Translations under genes and position numbers: made by a program
Assembly (NCBI GenBank): GCA_028687205.1
Contig: JAQUAP010000017.1
Coordinates: 1-19,498 of the forward strand
DNA from: Candidatus Omnitrophota bacterium
GTDB taxonomy: Bacteria; Omnitrophota; Gorgyraeia; Gygaellales; Profunditerraquicolaceae
Direction of reading: 5' to 3'
Length of the DNA stretch: 19,498 nt
Shown: positions 7,316 through 14,713 of the stretch, piece by piece
How positions within the stretch are numbered: the stretch's first letter is position 1
How the letters are laid out: each line of letters begins with the position of its first letter
The notes under the pieces: model-generated
The model's input: only the letters and a program-made list of their open reading frames with translations
The model's database searches: none
Told to the model about the DNA's origin: nothing

Positions 7316-8389
7316 TTATCCGGGGATTTTCTGCTGTTTTAAGTAAATCTTGGTGTTGATTTTCTTGATAATCCTTAAGAATGCCTCTACTACTTTAGGG
7401 TCGAATTGGCTCCCGCTCTTCTTCTTAATCTCTTTTATCGCGGAATTAATATCTTTTCTTTCGCGGTATGGCCTGCCGTAAACCATGGCTTCAAAGGCAT
7501 CGGCAACCGCCATGATCCGCGCGCCTTCAGGGATCTGGTTTTTTTTCAAGCGCGAGGGATAGCCTGTGCCGTCATATTTCTCGTGGTGATGCGCGATAAT
7601 CGGTATAACGGGCCTGAGCACCTGCAGGGGGCGTAATATCTGGGCGCCTTTGACCGGGTGTTTTTTAATGATATCGTATTCCCTGGCGGTAAGCTTGGTA
7701 GTCTTGGTAAGTATCTCCGGAGGGATATCCGCCTTTCCCGTATCGTGCAGGAGGCTGGCGTATTTTAAACTCTGGATTTGCTTCTCATCAAGGTGCATCT
7801 GGTTCCCTATCGCGGTTACCAGGCGGCTAAAATATGGCGAATGCGTATATTCCTGGGGTACGCGGGTATCTAGTAGTGTGACCAGCGATTTTATGCTTCC
7901 TAATACTATCTTCTGCTGCTCTTCATAAAGCTGGAGGTTACGGATGCCCATGATCGCCTGCTCCACTAAAGTCATCAGCGTCTCCTGGTCAGGCCTTTCA
8001 AACGAATGCGCATTTTTATTGCGCCGGATCACGATAATGCCGATAAGGTCATCGGAGATTAAGGGCGCGGCCATCAGGCTCCCCTTTATGAGTACGGAGC
8101 TCGTCCGGAGTATCCTTTTTTCTATCCGGTTAACAATCCGCGTTTTTTCGTCGGAAACATATTTATTTTTCCCGCGGACAAAGCATTTTAGAACCGCACA
8201 CCTCTTGGTAAGGTCAAGCATGCTTATCTGGCAGTAATTAGCGTTTAAGATTTGGGCAAAAAGGCGGGCCAGGCGAGGGATCAGGTCTTTTAACTCATAG
8301 GTAGAGTTCACCAGCCTGTAGATGCTGTGGATCGTGGAGATTAAGGTCTTATACCTTTTCGTAGGGGTCAAATAATTTTTTGTACTCAT
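7316..8389 (-). CDS. GAF-HD-GYP c-di-GMP phosphodiesterase
   Basis: A 357-residue cytoplasmic protein. A GAF-like sensor occupies about 25-155 (with SLMAAPLISDDLIGIIVIRR) and a short coiled segment leads to an HD-GYP domain at about 165-345. Metal-site and signature residues are present: H183, the HD pair H215-D216 (LLHDTGKADIP), H268/H269 in the HHHEKYDGTGYP segment, GYP at 276-278, and D297 in VADAFEAM. HD-GYP enzymes hydrolyse c-di-GMP to GMP or pGpG. No receiver domain is attached, so input is presumably by ligand binding to GAF. The ATG lies 41 nt inside the end of the dGTPase gene, the second-longest overlap here. An AGG 10 nt upstream gives some support, and no better downstream start is seen. 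Confidence 0.9.
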   Translation of the reverse strand: MSTKNYLTPTKRYKTLISTIHSIYRLVNSTYELKDLIPRLARLFAQILNANYCQISMLDLTKRCAVLKCFVRGKNKYVSDEKTRIVNRIEKRILRTSSVLIKGSLMAAPLISDDLIGIIVIRRNKNAHSFERPDQETLMTLVEQAIMGIRNLQLYEEQQKIVLGSIKSLVTLLDTRVPQEYTHSPYFSRLVTAIGNQMHLDEKQIQSLKYASLLHDTGKADIPPEILTKTTKLTAREYDIIKKHPVKGAQILRPLQVLRPVIPIIAHHHEKYDGTGYPSRLKKNQIPEGARIMAVADAFEAMVYGRPYRERKDINSAIKEIKKKSGSQFDPKVVEAFLRIIKKINTKIYLKQQKIPG

Positions 8390-9503
8390 CTAACGCATAC
8401 CTGTCGGTCATCCCGGCGATGTAATCGCAAACCGCTCTTCTTACGCCATCGCGGGTAATCCTGTTTTGGACCATCTCAGGAAGCTGCTTGGGGCAAGCCA
8501 CGTAAACCTTGAACAACTCCTGGATAAAACGCTTGGCCTTGATGCTCATGCGCACTACGCGGTAATGGCGATAGAGCCTGGCTAAAAGAAACGCGCGCAG
8601 CGGCTTTCTTAATTTTAACATATCCTGGCTAAAAGTGACAATTTTTTTATCTATTTTTTTGGCATCCCTGTACGATTTAAGCTTTAATTTTACGATATTT
8701 TTTTCTGTCTCCTGGATTAAATCCGTAACCTGTAGGTTAATCAATGAACGGATAATCAGGTATTTTCTTTTCTCCGGCGATATCCCGGTGTAGCTCTTAG
8801 TGATATTTTTATTAATCTTCCCCCAGATAGAAAGGTTTTCCAAATCAGTTTCTTTGATCAGGCCCGAAGTCAGCCCATCGTCAAGGTCATGGTTATCGTA
8901 GGCTATCTCATCGGCAATATCCACGACCTGGGTCTCTAAGGTCGGCCCTTCCGAGGGCGCCAGCTCCTTTATCCTTATCGACTTATCAAAAGCGGTTGAG
9001 TGTTTGACTATCCCTTCCCTTACCTCCCAGGTTAAGTTAATCCCGGGAAAATCAGGGTATCTTTCCTCAAGGTAATCAACCACCCGCAGGCCCTGTAAAT
9101 TATGGTTAAACCCGCCGTGTTTAGCCATCAGTTCGTTTAACGCGTCTTCCCCGGAATGGCCGAATGCCGTATGCCCTAAGTCATGGGCAAGGGCAATTGC
9201 TTCGGTTAAATCAGTATTTAAGCCTAAAACACCGGCGATCGTCCGGGCGATCTGGGATACTTCTATGGTGTGCGTAAGGCGTGTGCGGTAATAATCCCCT
9301 TCGTGGTTTACAAAGACCTGGGTCTTGTATTCGAGCCTCCTGAAGGCAGCAGAATGCACGATCCTGTCGCGGTCACGCTGATAATCCGACCTGTAGGGAT
9401 GCGCTTTTTCAGGATAGACCCTGCCCTTGCTGTATTGGCTCTTCATGGCATAAGGAGCGAGGATTTTATCCTCGAGTTGCTTAATTTTATCTTGATTGAG
9501 CAT
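8349..9503 (-). CDS. dgt: dGTP triphosphohydrolase-like HD protein
   Basis: Predicted to cleave dNTPs (dGTP in the archetype) to the nucleoside and triphosphate. The 384-residue size is that of the short, Dgt-type-2-like group. The substrate-pocket region RDRDRIVHSAAFRRLEYKTQ (42-61) is typical. The HD metal site is complete: H78 (RLTHTIEV), H107-D108 (AHDLGHTAFGHSGE) and D198 (ADEIAYDNHDLDDG). Substrate preference within the dNTPase group cannot be read from sequence. The gene starts 17 nt inside the end of the HIT gene and ends 41 nt inside the HD-GYP gene. Together with the HIT and YfcE-like genes it forms a small nucleotide-hydrolase group. Confidence 0.92.
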   Translation of the reverse strand: MLNQDKIKQLEDKILAPYAMKSQYSKGRVYPEKAHPYRSDYQRDRDRIVHSAAFRRLEYKTQVFVNHEGDYYRTRLTHTIEVSQIARTIAGVLGLNTDLTEAIALAHDLGHTAFGHSGEDALNELMAKHGGFNHNLQGLRVVDYLEERYPDFPGINLTWEVREGIVKHSTAFDKSIRIKELAPSEGPTLETQVVDIADEIAYDNHDLDDGLTSGLIKETDLENLSIWGKINKNITKSYTGISPEKRKYLIIRSLINLQVTDLIQETEKNIVKLKLKSYRDAKKIDKKIVTFSQDMLKLRKPLRAFLLARLYRHYRVVRMSIKAKRFIQELFKVYVACPKQLPEMVQNRITRDGVRRAVCDYIAGMTDRYALDEYKKLFDPYEKV

Positions 9504-9966
9504 TTTTTAACTGTCGGTATAATTCATCCAGGGACTGCGGGACGATTTTAGTGTTAAAGATTACCGGCATGAAATTAGTATCGCCTTTCCAGCGCGGGAC
9601 GATATGTATGTGCAAATGCCCGGTTATGCCTGCGCCGGCGCTGCGGGAGAGGTTCAGGCCCAGGTTATAACCCTGCGGCTTTAAGACTTTAGCCAGGAGT
9701 TTTTGCGCCCTCTTCAGGGTATTGAATAAATCCAGCGCCTCTTCATCTTTGAGCTGCTCAAGCCTGCTGACATGCCTAAGCGGCGCAACCAAAAGATGGC
9801 CGTTATTATACGGAAAGGCGTTCAACATCACCGAGGCGTGGCTGGTTTTAAATACTACATAACCCCTAGGCTTTCTGCCGGAGGGCTGGCAGAATATACA
9901 ACCCTTCTGTTTTATGTTTTTTACGTAACTGATTCTCCAGGGCGCCCAGAGTTTATCCATTTTCAT
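9487..9966 (-). CDS. HIT family nucleotide hydrolase/transferase
   Basis: A 159-residue protein of the FHIT/Ap4A-phosphorylase-like HIT branch. The histidine triad H117-x-H119-x-H121 (GHLHIHIVPRW) contains the catalytic histidine, H119. The N-terminal KLWAPWR-I-x-Y and the C23-x2-C26 zinc-type pair are typical of this branch, as are the middle segments LNAFPYNNGHLLVAPLRHV and the C-terminal DTNFMPVIF. Likely substrates are dinucleoside polyphosphates or nucleoside phosphoramidates; the exact reaction cannot be told. It shares a 4-nt overlap with the phosphodiesterase gene upstream and 17 nt with dgt downstream. Confidence 0.92.
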   Translation of the reverse strand: MKMDKLWAPWRISYVKNIKQKGCIFCQPSGRKPRGYVVFKTSHASVMLNAFPYNNGHLLVAPLRHVSRLEQLKDEEALDLFNTLKRAQKLLAKVLKPQGYNLGLNLSRSAGAGITGHLHIHIVPRWKGDTNFMPVIFNTKIVPQSLDELYRQLKNAQSR

Positions 9967-10451
9967 ACCTCTATTATCTTTGCCTCTATTTTAGCGTTAA
10001 TTTCGATTATCCCGTAGGTATTGGAGGTAGCGAACATTTTATCCGTCGGGCTGCCAGGGTTAAAAAATAAGGTGTCCCCTATTTTTTCATTGAGGGCCGA
10101 ATGCGAATGCCCGAAGATGATGATATCCGGCTTCTCTCCCTTAAATTCTGCGGAGATCGCCTCAACCAGCTTAGCGGGCGAGCCATAGCCGTGCATGACG
10201 CCGATTTTATACCTGCCGGCCTTAAAGATTTCTTTTTGCGGCAGGGCCTGGCGGATTTCCGGGGTATCCATATTACCGCAGACTGCCCGGACATTAGCGC
10301 AAAGGGACTTTATTTTTTCAAACAACTCAATGCTTATAAAATCTCCCGCGTGAATAACCATATCCGCGGTTTTAATCTCTTCCAGCAACTTAGTGGGAAG
10401 ATTGCCTGCCTTATCCGTCATATGCGTATCGGAGATTACCACTATTTTCAT
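9963..10451 (-). CDS. YfcE/MJ0936-type metallophosphodiesterase
   Basis: A 162-residue calcineurin-like phosphoesterase. All metal ligands of the family are visible: D8 and H10 (ISDTH), D37 (HAGD), N60 (GNMD), H87 (MHG), and H115 and H117 (GHSH). The small size without inserts places it with YfcE/MJ0936 phosphodiesterases, which hydrolyse model phosphodiesters in a Mn-dependent way; the physiological substrate is unknown. It overlaps both neighbours by 4 nt, the AAA ATPase upstream and the HIT gene downstream. Confidence 0.92.
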   Translation of the reverse strand: MKIVVISDTHMTDKAGNLPTKLLEEIKTADMVIHAGDFISIELFEKIKSLCANVRAVCGNMDTPEIRQALPQKEIFKAGRYKIGVMHGYGSPAKLVEAISAEFKGEKPDIIIFGHSHSALNEKIGDTLFFNPGSPTDKMFATSNTYGIIEINAKIEAKIIEV

Positions 10452-12040
10452 GCGATCACCCGCGGCCTGGAATATAAATCCAGGATCTGGTTTAAATTAT
10501 TGATATCCCAGGTCCAGATTTTTTCTTCCAGCGCCCTTAACCTGGTATTCATATCAATATCTTTTAAGGTTATGATAATCTTTCTTTGCAGCTTATGCCG
10601 GTAGCGGCGGCATTCCCGGGAAAATTCCAGGACATCTTCTTCAGTAAGCAAGTCAGTTTTAAGCGCCACGATCCAGAGGCTCTCGTTAGAGCGGCCGATT
10701 AACCCGTTTTTTAATATGCGACTATTAAAGCGCAAAGGCTTTATTTCGCGGAAATGGTTTAAGCGGATCTTTTTTCTCTCCAATTGCACCATTTCGTTTT
10801 CAAACAGGCAGAGCAGCTCATTCATTCTTTCCATAAGCGGTTTCTGCGCGTTGATGATAAATTCCTGTATCAGGTCCTGCAGGCTGTCGCGGAACCTGGT
10901 CTTTTGGTTTTTTGCGTCAAAGGTAAGCGACTGCAGCTTCTCCTGGTAAACAAATTTTATCCAGAAGCTAAAGACCCGGTCATTGATTTTTAAGAAGTCG
11001 GCGCTGCGCGTCAACGTATCCAGCTCCAATAAATGGCTAATCCTGGCCAGCAGTTCTTTTTTCTGCATATGCAGGATATGGGCGATATCCTTGATCCTGT
11101 TCCTGGCGCTAGAGACTAAATAAAGGATGGATATATAGTCATTGCTGTGCGGCTGGTCAAGGAACCTCTTGATATAGCTGGAAAAACGCTGGTTTAATAT
11201 ACCGGTAGAATCAAAAAGCAGGCTTTCCAGTATTTCCGAAAGCGTGCCCCCCTTATTTTCCAGTAAGGCGTTGGCAATAACCTCAAGATACATCGGGTAG
11301 CCGCCGGTAAAATGCACGATGAAATTTCTTAACGGCGTGCTTAAATTTACGCTGTAGAGCCGGGTATCCAGGTATTCCTCGCTTGCCTTTATGTCAAACG
11401 GCTCGACGCTAATAACCTCAAAGTTGCCGAATAAAAGGGAAAGGTTCTTAGAGAGGATATTCTTGGTCTTAAATTTCATCGAGCTTAAAATTATATACAT
11501 CGTATTCTTATTGGTAATAAGCAACCTGGACCATTCGCGGTAGAGGTTACTAAAACCCACGCTCTCTAAGTTCTGGAATTCATCGAATATGACCACGCAG
11601 AACTTGCCTGTCTCCTGGTGGATTATTTCACAGAGCGCGTTTAATTCGGTAAAGATATCCTTTTTCTTTCTTCTGTGCAGGCTGTTCAGGATAAACTTTA
11701 TTTTCTCTACCGTCTTGGGCGCGTATTTTTCGGATTTACGCATAAGAAAATCCAGGTCTTCTTTTAAAGTTATGCCGCTATTGCCAAGGAAATTATAGAG
11801 CAGGATCCCGGCAAACCTTTTAGCAAAAGAATCCAGCGCTTCGGGCCTGGCTTCAAAATAAAGCATGATAATACGGTTATCCTGGAATTTATCTAGAAAA
11901 CGGAATATCATCGAGGTTTTACCCACCAGCTCGTCACCGATGACAGCGATGTTCTGGCGATAGTTATCTTTTAAGCCGCTTACGCGTTTCTCCAGCAGCT
12001 CCAGATAAGCATCCCGTCCAAAAAATATTTTCTTGGTCAT
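10448..12040 (-). CDS. Archaeal-ATPase/DUF234-like AAA protein
   Basis: A 530-residue protein. The Walker A motif GDELVGKT is at 35-42 and Walker B VVIFDE at 149-154, followed by FQNL. A middle region at about 295-350 looks like a winged helix (ILYLVSSARNRIKDIAHILH). Next comes SADFLKINDRVFSFWIKFVY, which matches the segment linking ATPase and nuclease-like domains in the archaeal ATPase/DUF234 (COG1672) family. The C-terminal ESLWIVALK (453-461) sits where that family carries a PD-(D/E)xK-like ExK, but here it reads A-L-K. Many Omnitrophota, archaeal and Thermotoga genomes hold orphan copies with no assigned role. It overlaps the NlpD-like and the phosphodiesterase genes by 4 nt each, so it looks like a settled operon member rather than a recent insertion. 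Confidence 0.75.
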   Translation of the reverse strand: MTKKIFFGRDAYLELLEKRVSGLKDNYRQNIAVIGDELVGKTSMIFRFLDKFQDNRIIMLYFEARPEALDSFAKRFAGILLYNFLGNSGITLKEDLDFLMRKSEKYAPKTVEKIKFILNSLHRRKKKDIFTELNALCEIIHQETGKFCVVIFDEFQNLESVGFSNLYREWSRLLITNKNTMYIILSSMKFKTKNILSKNLSLLFGNFEVISVEPFDIKASEEYLDTRLYSVNLSTPLRNFIVHFTGGYPMYLEVIANALLENKGGTLSEILESLLFDSTGILNQRFSSYIKRFLDQPHSNDYISILYLVSSARNRIKDIAHILHMQKKELLARISHLLELDTLTRSADFLKINDRVFSFWIKFVYQEKLQSLTFDAKNQKTRFRDSLQDLIQEFIINAQKPLMERMNELLCLFENEMVQLERKKIRLNHFREIKPLRFNSRILKNGLIGRSNESLWIVALKTDLLTEEDVLEFSRECRRYRHKLQRKIIITLKDIDMNTRLRALEEKIWTWDINNLNQILDLYSRPRVIA

Positions 12041-12699
12041 GGTAAATAGAATAGAGGATTTTGGGAGATATGCCCTTTCCTTATTTCAAAATGCAGGTAG
12101 ATATTCCTGTCCCTGCCCCCGGAACCTGCCCTGGCGATAACCGCGCCTTTCTGCACAATCTCCCCGGCTTTAACGAATATCTCGGAATTCCTGGCGTAAA
12201 CCGTGAATAACCCGTCGTCATGTTCGATAATTAAGGTCCTGCCTAACCCCGCGAAATCCCGGCTTAAAAAAACGACTTTGCCGCTGCGAGATGCCACTAC
12301 ATCCAAAGAACCGTAAGGTTGTATATTTACCCCCTTATTGACCATATTATTAATGGTCTGCCCGAATGAACCGGTTATCCTGCCGGTTAACGGCCAGATA
12401 AAATCGTCGCTATCGCTGTATTTAGCGCTTGGCGGCTGTGGTTTAAAGCGGTTAGGAATGAATATCTGCCGGCCTGTTTCTATTGCCGTGGCGTCGGATA
12501 TATTGTTGACCTGGGCCAACTCTTCCAGGTCAACGCCATAGATCCTGGATATCTTCCAGAGGGTCTGGCCTTTTTCTATCCGGTGATAAGTGCCGACCAT
12601 GCCCACAGGCACCTTGATCGCGGGAGGCTGCACATAGGGAGTACTGGCGCAGCCAGCCATTCCTAAACCGAATAAAATCATTATTAATACCTTGCTCAT
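12037..12699 (-). CDS. NlpD-like lipoprotein with LysM and degenerate LytM (M23) domain
   Basis: A 220-residue lipoprotein. The signal ends in the lipobox GMAGC with C17 lipidated. LysM (38-83, from YHRIEKGQTLWKI to IFIPN) binds peptidoglycan. A LytM/M23 fold (100-220) reads like E. coli NlpD: NKGVNIQPYG, then GRTLIIEHDDGLFTVYARN, then YLHFEIRKG. The catalytic set is broken: N121 for the first zinc histidine, N125 for the zinc aspartate, R170 where NlpD has histidine, and Y201 for the first histidine of HxH; only H203 remains. It is therefore expected to regulate amidases rather than cut peptidoglycan. It begins only 8 nt after the tRNA-Gly CCA end, with no clear ribosome binding site. An FtsX or amidase partner is not in the window. 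Confidence 0.88.
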   Translation of the reverse strand: MSKVLIMILFGLGMAGCASTPYVQPPAIKVPVGMVGTYHRIEKGQTLWKISRIYGVDLEELAQVNNISDATAIETGRQIFIPNRFKPQPPSAKYSDSDDFIWPLTGRITGSFGQTINNMVNKGVNIQPYGSLDVVASRSGKVVFLSRDFAGLGRTLIIEHDDGLFTVYARNSEIFVKAGEIVQKGAVIARAGSGGRDRNIYLHFEIRKGHISQNPLFYLP

Positions 12700-12707
12700 C
12701 TTTATTC

Positions 12708-12781
12708 TGGAGCGGGCGAAGGGAATTGAACCCTCCTATCCAGCTTGGGAAGCTGGTGTTCTACCGATGAACTACGCCCGC
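12708..12781 (-). tRNA. tRNA-Gly (anticodon CCC), CCA encoded
   Basis: Read on the minus strand, all four arms fold. The acceptor stem is GCGGGCG (12781-12775) pairing with CGCCCGC. The D stem is GTTC/GAAC with an ATCGGTA loop. The anticodon stem CCAGC/GCTGG encloses the loop TTCCCAA, putting CCC at 12749-12747. The T arm is AGGGTTCAATTCCCT. The discriminator is T, and CCA is genome-encoded at 12710-12708. It would read GGG glycine codons. It is wedged between thiC, whose last 10 nt it overlaps, and the NlpD-like gene. Confidence 0.96.
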
Positions 12782-14076
12782 ATACCTGGCCTGCCGGCAG
12801 GCAGGCATTTATCCATTAGTTTTATAGAACAATACCTTCCGCACATCGTGCAGACATCGTTATTCCGCGGCTGCGATTGATTACGGTATTCCCTGGCTTT
12901 TTGCGGGTCTATCGAAAGCTTGATCTGTTTTTGCCAATTACGCTGTTTGCGGGCAAGCGACATCTCCCTGTCCCATTTTATCGCCGCAGGGTTATTTTTT
13001 ACGATATCCGCCGCATGCGCTGCAATCCTTGAGGCAATCACTCCTTCTTTAACGTCATCTACCGACGGATGCCGCAGGTGTTCTGCCGGAGTGACATAGC
13101 ATAAGAAATCCGCTCCACAGCCTGCAGCCACTGCCCCGCCTATCGCAGCAGTAATGTGGTCGTAACCACTAGCCACATCAGTCACCAACGGCCCTAACAC
13201 ATAGAAAGGCGCCTGATGGCAAAGCTTTTTCTCCAAAGATATATTTTTTTCAATTTGATTTAAGGGGATATGGCCCGGCCCTTCAATCATCACCTGGACA
13301 TTTCTTTTTTTTGCGCGCAGCGCCAGCTCGCCCAGGGTTTTAAGTTCGGCCAGCTGTGTCCTGTCCGTAGCGTCAGCGATAGAGCCGGGGCGCATCCCGT
13401 CTCCCAGGCTTAAAACCACGTCATACTTATAAGCGATATCCAGTATGGCGTCAAAATATTCATAAAACGGGTTTTCTTTATTGTACCTGCTTATCCAGTT
13501 GGCGATGATCGCGCCGCCCCTGGAAACAATACCAAGGATCCTGCGGTTTTTTTTAAGTATCTTTAAATTGTCCTTAGTTACTCCGGAGTGGACAGTAAAA
13601 AAATCCACCCCTTCTTTTGCCTGCGCCTCTAAAACATTAAGCACGTCGTCCGGGCTAAAACTGAGGAAATCCCCTTTTTTATCCTGGGCATTTACGGCGA
13701 TCTCGTATACCGGGACTGTGCCGACGGGGATAGTGGAAGATTTCAGGATCTCCCTGCGCATCGCCTTCAGGTTGCCGCCCACGCTTAAATCCATCACGGT
13801 ATCCGCGCCGTATTTTATGGAAACGGCTAATTTTTTCAATTCGTCTTTAACCCGGGATTTATCGGTCGAGGTACCCAGGTTAGAATTTACTTTCGTGCGC
13901 AAACCAAACCCTACGGCGCAGGGGTCAGGGATGTTATGTATTTTGTTTTTAAGCAGGACCGCCCTGCCTTCTTTAATGTACTGCAGTAACTTTTCAGGAG
14001 GCAGGCCTTCCTGGCAGCAGGCCTTGCGCATTAAGGAAGTGAGTTTATTATTTTTAGCGTATTCTAATTGTGTCAT
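12772..14076 (-). CDS. thiC: Phosphomethylpyrimidine synthase
   Basis: Radical SAM enzyme converting aminoimidazole ribotide to HMP phosphate, the thiamine pyrimidine precursor. The 434 residues correspond to the short form lacking the long N-terminal domain. Typical segments include YGADTVMDLSVGG (94-106), DFFTVHSGVT, LSLGDGMRPGSIADATD, EGPGHIPL and YVTPAEHLRHP. The C-terminal cluster cysteines are C409, C412 and C416 (CTMCGRYC), spaced CX2CX3C. The last residues after LMDK (424-434, CLPAGRPGMRA) come from a palindromic repeat, and the TAG stop lies 8 nt inside the tRNA-Gly gene. It starts 1 nt after thiE stops, with no clear ribosome binding site, so translation is probably coupled to thiE. 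No TPP riboswitch is visible directly upstream. Confidence 0.95.
   Translation of the reverse strand: MTQLEYAKNNKLTSLMRKACCQEGLPPEKLLQYIKEGRAVLLKNKIHNIPDPCAVGFGLRTKVNSNLGTSTDKSRVKDELKKLAVSIKYGADTVMDLSVGGNLKAMRREILKSSTIPVGTVPVYEIAVNAQDKKGDFLSFSPDDVLNVLEAQAKEGVDFFTVHSGVTKDNLKILKKNRRILGIVSRGGAIIANWISRYNKENPFYEYFDAILDIAYKYDVVLSLGDGMRPGSIADATDRTQLAELKTLGELALRAKKRNVQVMIEGPGHIPLNQIEKNISLEKKLCHQAPFYVLGPLVTDVASGYDHITAAIGGAVAAGCGADFLCYVTPAEHLRHPSVDDVKEGVIASRIAAHAADIVKNNPAAIKWDREMSLARKQRNWQKQIKLSIDPQKAREYRNQSQPRNNDVCTMCGRYCSIKLMDKCLPAGRPGMRA
12789..12802. repeat. Perfect 14-bp palindrome at the 3' end of thiC
   Basis: GCCTGCCGGCAGGC is a perfect inverted repeat. Flanking CCT (12785-12787) and AGG (12803-12805) extend the stem if G12788 is bulged out. 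It lies between the natural end of ThiC and the tRNA-Gly 5' end and has no T-run, so it is not a classical terminator. It resembles short GC-rich palindromes scattered through some candidate-phylum genomes, which translate to LPAGR-type peptides (recollection only). This is the only copy in the window. Confidence 0.7.
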
Positions 14077-14077
14077 T

Positions 14078-14713
14078 TTATTTTTTTAATCTTGCGGAAA
14101 AATATTTAACCGCCTTAGGGATATTCCTGGTTTTTAAGAGCGCGCGGCAGAGCGCTATCCTGTTTATCCCGCAGGAGGTAACTTTACTTAGGTTATCCTT
14201 GTTTATATTCCCTATGGCAAAAACAGGTATGCTGATTCTTTTATTTAAATCTTTGATGCCTTTCAGGCCTATAGGCCTGCAGCCGGCTTTAAGCGATGTT
14301 TTAAATACCGGGCCTACGCCGATATAATCCGCTCCGCTATTTTGCGCCTTTAACGCCTGTTTCAAATCAGAACAGGAAACACCGATCAGCCTGTTCTTGC
14401 CCACGATATTCCTGGCTGCTCTGACGCTTACGTCAGATTGCCCGATATGCACGCCGTCGCTTCCGGAAGATTTCGCTATACCGGGATAATCATTGACGAT
14501 AAACAGGCTGCGCGTATTTTTAAGCGCCTGGCTAATGGAAAGAGCCTCTTTTAAAATATCTACTTTGGGAGAATTTTTATCCCTTAACTGGATAATGTCT
14601 GCGCCGGATACAGCTAATTTTTTCGCCAGCGCTGACGCGGGCCCTTTAAGCGTATCTTTATCAATGAGCGCGTAAAGCCGAGATTCTCGCAGCCGCCTTC
14701 TTCTCAAGCGCAT
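14078..14713 (-). CDS. thiE: Thiamine-phosphate synthase
   Basis: Joins HMP pyrophosphate and thiazole phosphate to form thiamine phosphate. The TIM-barrel motifs are all present: QLRDK (42-46), NDYPGIAKSSGSDGVHIGQ (74-92), ADYIGVGPVFKTSLKAG (128-144) and VFAIGNI (164-170). The first 11 residues are a basic string (MRLRRRRLRES) that lies entirely within the end of thiD2 in another frame. Homology clearly begins at RLYALID. The overlap with thiD2 is 53 nt. An AGG 10 nt before ATG 14713 is a weak ribosome binding site. ThiD2 and ThiE are often one fused protein, so a frameshift in the linker or a true two-gene arrangement are both possible. thiC follows 1 nt downstream. Confidence 0.93.
   Translation of the reverse strand: MRLRRRRLRESRLYALIDKDTLKGPASALAKKLAVSGADIIQLRDKNSPKVDILKEALSISQALKNTRSLFIVNDYPGIAKSSGSDGVHIGQSDVSVRAARNIVGKNRLIGVSCSDLKQALKAQNSGADYIGVGPVFKTSLKAGCRPIGLKGIKDLNKRISIPVFAIGNINKDNLSKVTSCGINRIALCRALLKTRNIPKAVKYFSARLKK

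Noticed and set aside
12037..12699. Active M23 endopeptidase
   Set aside because: Both zinc-ligand positions of the HxxxD motif are asparagine and the first histidine of HxH is tyrosine.
12789..12805. Rho-independent terminator after thiC
   Set aside because: The GC palindrome has no following T-run and almost no loop, and it leads directly into the tRNA-Gly gene on the same strand.
12772..14076. CX2CX3C spacing in ThiC as a catalytic defect
   Set aside because: The longer CX2CX4C is typical of the long-form enzyme, but I recall short-form ThiC proteins with the tighter spacing, and all other motifs are intact.
13481..14089. Long plus-strand open frame opposite thiC
   Set aside because: It lies antisense to a clearly homologous thiC and has no recognisable motif or ribosome binding site; it is an antisense by-product of codon composition. 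The same applies to plus-strand frames at 10101-10604 and 16177-16689.
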